The translations under genes and the position numbers were made by a program. The notes under the pieces were generated by a model. It was not told where the DNA came from. It worked only from the letters and a program-made list of their open reading frames with translations, and did not search any database. A stretch of 64,000 bases of DNA, taken from positions 23,677,317 through 23,741,316 of the forward strand of contig JASXTE010000011.1 of the NCBI GenBank assembly GCA_030280995.1, written 5' to 3'. Shown here one piece after another: positions 62,224-64,000 of this stretch. Every line of letters starts with the position of its first letter. The stretch's first letter is position 1. The DNA is from Hemileia vastatrix. Lineage: Eukaryota; Basidiomycota; Pucciniomycetes; Pucciniales; Zaghouaniaceae.

Positions 62224-64000
62224 CTTCCACTGTTATTAAATCTTTGTGCCTCACTCATATTTATCAATTGATTAATTTTTTGTCACCATTATAGTATTAA
62301 TATTTTCAGTATAGCAAAAACTTGTGTACCAAATGAATACTGGGTGATGTTACACCTTTTATAATATTATTAAATAAAGGTAAAAAAATATGAAAATGAT
62401 TTATTTTACAAAAAATAAACTTCTATCCAAAAGCAATATGAGAGGAATAAAGTAAAATAAAAGAAATCAAAGATGAAAATTAAAATCCAAGTTAAATTCC
62501 TGCCATAAACAGAAAAAAGAGATGTTGAATCAAATTAGCACAATCAGGGCTAAACTTGCACTAAATTTTTTTTTTTTAAAAATAAAAAAAAATCCACTTG
62601 AGCTTTACCGAAACTTCAGCATGAAAATTTTGCCATATCAAACTACTTCTAGTGTAATTTTATATCAAAAATTTATCTTCATTTTTATAGAGAGAATTGC
62701 TCCCATCTGACTGCACCTGACCATAAGTGTCCAGCACAAGTTCGGCCAAACTTGTGCTGGACACTTTTATGATGGAGAGTAGCTAGGGTAGAATTTTTCT
62801 TCAGCTCATCTAGTATTTCTTACAAAAATTTCTACTGGTATTTTATATTTGTTCCTCACTCATTAATATCATTTGATTAATTTTTGGTTGCCATTATATT
62901 ATTAATTTTATAAGTATAGAAAAAACTCATGTACCAAATGCATACCAGGTGATGTTATGCCATTTATAATATTATTAAATAAATGTATAAAAATATGAAA
63001 ATAGTTTATTTTAAAAATTATTAATTGATATCCTAAGCAATATTAGAAATAAAAAATTAAGTTAAAGGGATCAAATATGAAAAAAGAAATCCAAGTAATA
63101 TTCCTACTATCAAAGGCCAGTAGAGGTGTTGAAGCGAATGAGAGCCATCAGGGATAAATTGTACTAAATTGACTTTTTTTTAAAGATAAAAAATTGTGCA
63201 CCTGTGGTTTGGATGAAATCTAGGTAGAAAATTTGGCTATGTAAAACTACTTCAAGTGAAGTTTTTTATCAAATAATTTTTTTCATTGCCATAGCAAGAA
63301 TTGATCTCATATGACTGAAACTGACCAAAAGTGTCCAGCACAAGTTCAGCCGAACTTGTGCTGGAACCTTCTTTGATGGTGAGTATCTAGGGTGCAGATC
63401 TTCTTCAGTTCAACTGGTATTTTTTTAAAACATATCCACTGGTATTTTATCTTTCTGTTTTATTAATTTTTTATCATTTGATCAATTTTTTGTTACCAGT
63501 ATATTATTGTTTTTATTAGTATAGCAAAAAAACATGTGCCAAATGCTTACAGGGTGATGTTAAACCTTTAATAATTCTATTAAATACAGGTAAAAAATTA
63601 TAAAAATGATTTGTTTTACATAAAAATAATTGATATCTAAAAGGAAAAAAAGGGATAAAAAGAAATAGGTTGAATAATAGGGATTTTAAATGAAATTCTA
63701 AATACAAGCTAAATGCCTACTTTCAAGGCTCAGAAGAGGTGTTGGATAAAATGGGCATCATCAGGAATAAAATTGTACTTAATTTGATTTTTTGAAAAAC
63801 TAAATGAAGTTTTCAACTGATTTTTTTCCAATATTTAGTTTGACACTTTGTCTATATCAAATTACTTCTAGTACCATGACTGACCAAATTAAATCCTCAT
63901 CTCCATATTCAGAATTGATCCCATATGGCTGGACCAGGCCAAAGGTGTCAACCACAAGTTTGAGAATTCTTCTGGTGGACACTTTTATGATGGACAGTAG
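62224..64000. repeat. Tandem satellite with palindromes, block 3
   Basis: Palindromes start at 62726, 63330 and 63943 (period 604-613); the last is degraded. Unit order is as in block 1, and the block runs off the window. The first unit begins at TCCACTG, about 75 bp earlier in the unit than the point where block 2 stops before B3. Confidence 0.85.

Overview
The window reads as a nest of transposable elements in an AT-rich fungal genome; I could not recognise any ordinary host gene. Fungal origin is inferred from short introns (50-68 nt, GTAAGT-type donors, CTAAC/CTAAT-like branch sites), from chromodomain Ty3-type elements, and from the C-x2-C-x6-C proteins. A basidiomycete is my best guess, but nothing here proves it.

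Layout. 1-13213: the 3' part of a Ty3-type element of family B (B1, + strand), whose 3' LTR is split by an intact, young Ty3 chromodomain element A1 (3140-12326, two 1144-bp LTRs with one difference seen, TSD CTTTT). 13214-32985: a second family B element on the - strand (B2), interrupted by a decayed relative of A1 (A2, 13659-24565), which carries a Tc1/mariner element in its 3' LTR (21971-23379). B2's own 5' LTR is interrupted by a solo LTR with a perfect TSD (31535-32326). 32986-38736: a fragment of a third family A Gag, a possible solo LTR, a triplicated 72-nt leader repeat, a broken Ty1/copia gag-protease-integrase, and an ATGCAT-rich array. 38737-64000: a tandem satellite (period about 580-614 bp) whose units each hold a roughly 40-bp palindrome. 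It is invaded by a Ty3 chromodomain element C (41289-49642, TSD ATATT) and by a third family B copy (B3, 51399-62223, 3' end missing).

The most unusual content is inside the retroelements. (1) Families B and C, which are unrelated in pol, both carry genes on the opposite strand between integrase and the 3' LTR. The B gene nearest the LTR and the C gene share the exact cysteine spacing C-x2-C-x6-C-x12-C-x2-C-x6-C, and both are predicted to be spliced. (2) Family A has a separate upstream protein, ORF1, read in another frame after removal of a 64-nt intron. It ends in Pro-Trp-stop, and its stop is four bases downstream of the ATG that opens gag-pol; the decayed relative A2 preserves the same frame, coiled coil and ending. 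(3) Element C has a 14-nt primer-binding site complementary to the predicted 5' end of its own RNA, which suggests Tf1-like self-priming. (4) The stops in element C's pol are nearly all TTGA, as expected from TCGA to TTGA mutation.

Order of events, from nesting: satellite first, then B3 and C within it; B1 and B2, then A1, A2 and the solo LTR inside them; the mariner element inside A2. Apart from A1, every large coding region is broken. All alignments here were done by eye, so identities and boundaries are approximate unless a TSD fixes them.
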